From Acidobacteriota bacterium (GTDB lineage Bacteria; Acidobacteriota; Polarisedimenticolia; Gp22-AA2), in assembly GCA_003223135.1 (NCBI GenBank), contig QHXX01000025.1, forward strand, positions 1 to 41,270: a DNA stretch of 41,270 bases. Reading direction: 5' to 3'. Under the pieces are notes generated by a model. That model did not search any database. It was not told the origin of the DNA and saw nothing but the letters and a program-made list of their open reading frames with translations. Made by a program: the position numbers and the translations under genes. Shown here piece by piece: positions 40,512-41,270 of this stretch (positions are counted from its first letter, which is position 1; each line of letters opens with the position of its first letter).

Positions 40512-41270
40512 CTGAAGACCTCTCCCGAATCGAGCCCTCTCACAAGTAAACGCGTGTGCGAGTTGAGGCTCGCGAACATGGAGAAAAAGACGTCCAGAAC
40601 GCTTCCGAAGAGCTGCACGTCGCCCGCGTCGCCGAACTGCCTGTCCCGCAGGCCGATCTCGATCGCCTGCCCGCGCACCGGGTGACCCTTGAGCAGCCAC
40701 TCGTCCGGTCGCGCGTCCGCCGACTCGATGGCGGCGAGCCTTTGCTCGAGCCTCCGCGCCGCCCCCGCGTCCTGCAGGCTGCGCACGTCGTACAGCTTCA
40801 GGAGCGCGCGCAGGGTGTCGAGGCTGGCGAGCGGCAGGAAATTCAGAGCCATGTGGGTGACGAGGCGCCAGGATAAGTCGCCCGCGAGCGGTGCCGCGAT
40901 CGGCTGCGTGAACCGCGTGATGTCCTTGACCACGAGCCCCGCGGGGGTCGACGTGGTCCGGTCGCGCAGGTCGCCGGGCGCCAGGCTCTCCGGGAGACGG
41001 CGGTTGGAGCACAACAGGCGCACGCGGATGGTCTCGGCGGTCGGGATCGCCTGGGCCTCGGCCGGGTCGACGAAGCTCATCCAGGTCTCCGAGCCGTCAC
41101 CCACCAAAGCCGGCCGCAGGCGCACCTTGTAGAAGACCCTCTTCCGGTCGTCCGCCGAGGGTCTCGGCGCGAAGGAGTAGAACGGCTGGAACACGCGCTC
41201 CTCCCCGCTCCCGGGAACGAATCCGGCCACCCGGGTGATCGCCACGACCTCCATGTGCTCCGGGTCGTCC
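40475..41270 (-). CDS. tssF: T6SS baseplate subunit TssF, C-terminal part (runs off the right edge)
   Basis: The reading frame is open to the window end, and about 264 codons of the C-terminal part are visible. Sequence typical of TssF includes FQPFYSFAPR, VRLLCSNRRLPESL, DITRFTQPIAAPLAGDLSWRLVTHMALNFLPLASLDTLRALLKLYD, and the end VQLFGSVLDVFFSMFASLNSHTRLLVRG. TssF forms the bulk of the baseplate wedge together with two TssG-bound copies. Since tssG and clpV follow, the usual tssB, tssC, hcp and tssE genes are expected just beyond the right edge, but none can be seen here. Confidence 0.93.
   Translation of the reverse strand, partial: DDPEHMEVVAITRVAGFVPGSGEERVFQPFYSFAPRPSADDRKRVFYKVRLRPALVGDGSETWMSFVDPAEAQAIPTAETIRVRLLCSNRRLPESLAPGDLRDRTTSTPAGLVVKDITRFTQPIAAPLAGDLSWRLVTHMALNFLPLASLDTLRALLKLYDVRSLQDAGAARRLEQRLAAIESADARPDEWLLKGHPVRGQAIEIGLRDRQFGDAGDVQLFGSVLDVFFSMFASLNSHTRLLVRGLDSGEVFRWPPRHGTQILQ

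Overview
The window is G+C-rich bacterial chromosomal DNA, about two-thirds G+C by eye, with tightly packed and often overlapping genes. The gene content includes a type VI secretion system (T6SS) with DUF2169, DUF4150 and TIGR02270 partners, paired HEAT-repeat and HD-GYP proteins, a NarX/NarL-type two-component system and a class-III aminotransferase operon. This suits an uncultured environmental lineage such as Acidobacteriota or Myxococcota. No rRNA or other phylogenetic marker is present, so the lineage is a guess. No tRNA, rRNA, CRISPR array, IS element or phage gene was seen.

Layout. (1) 1-6605, minus strand: a putrescine catabolism operon. From a TTGACG-18-TACAAT promoter it runs through a long leader carrying a probable 45-residue Arg-rich leader peptide, then two putrescine-type aminotransferases, an aldehyde dehydrogenase, a GabT-like aminotransferase and the 5' end of fabI. 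Together they predict putrescine to 4-aminobutanal to GABA to succinate semialdehyde. (2) 6654-10480, plus strand: a HEAT-repeat protein and an HD-GYP protein that share a divergent N-terminal domain. (3) 10499-13118, minus: a GAF-GAF histidine kinase and a LuxR-type response regulator with their own promoter. (4) 13115-15453, minus: a UDP-GlcNAc 2-epimerase-family enzyme and a DegT-family sugar aminotransferase, probably for an amino-sugar of a surface glycan. (5) 15490-22668, minus: six genes headed by a membrane-anchored pseudokinase, followed mostly by exported proteins, including an OmpA-like lipoprotein. (6) 22669-23375: a 707-bp divergent intergenic region with strong inverted repeats. 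(7) 23376-27626, plus: two successive degenerate TssB-TssC fusion proteins and a TIGR02270 HEAT protein. (8) 27634-41270, minus: a T6SS cluster read right to left as tssF (cut by the window edge), tssG, clpV, vgrG, a DUF6484 gene, a DUF2169 gene, a catalytically dead ketoacyl-synthase homologue, a DUF4150 spike-tip protein fused to a metzincin-like protease, an exported possible immunity protein, a His/Cys-dyad protein and an HExxH protein.

How they work together. Blocks 5, 7 and 8 probably belong to one secretion locus. ClpV recycles the sheath, TssF/TssG build the baseplate, and VgrG with the DUF4150 tip loads and delivers the protease. The pseudokinase/exported-protein block and the sheath-fusion/TIGR02270 block flank one shared regulatory region. 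They look like an accessory, possibly uncharacterised, T6SS module. The most unusual observations are the tandem sheath fusions, the two pseudoenzymes, the effector/immunity string and the leader peptide of the putrescine operon.
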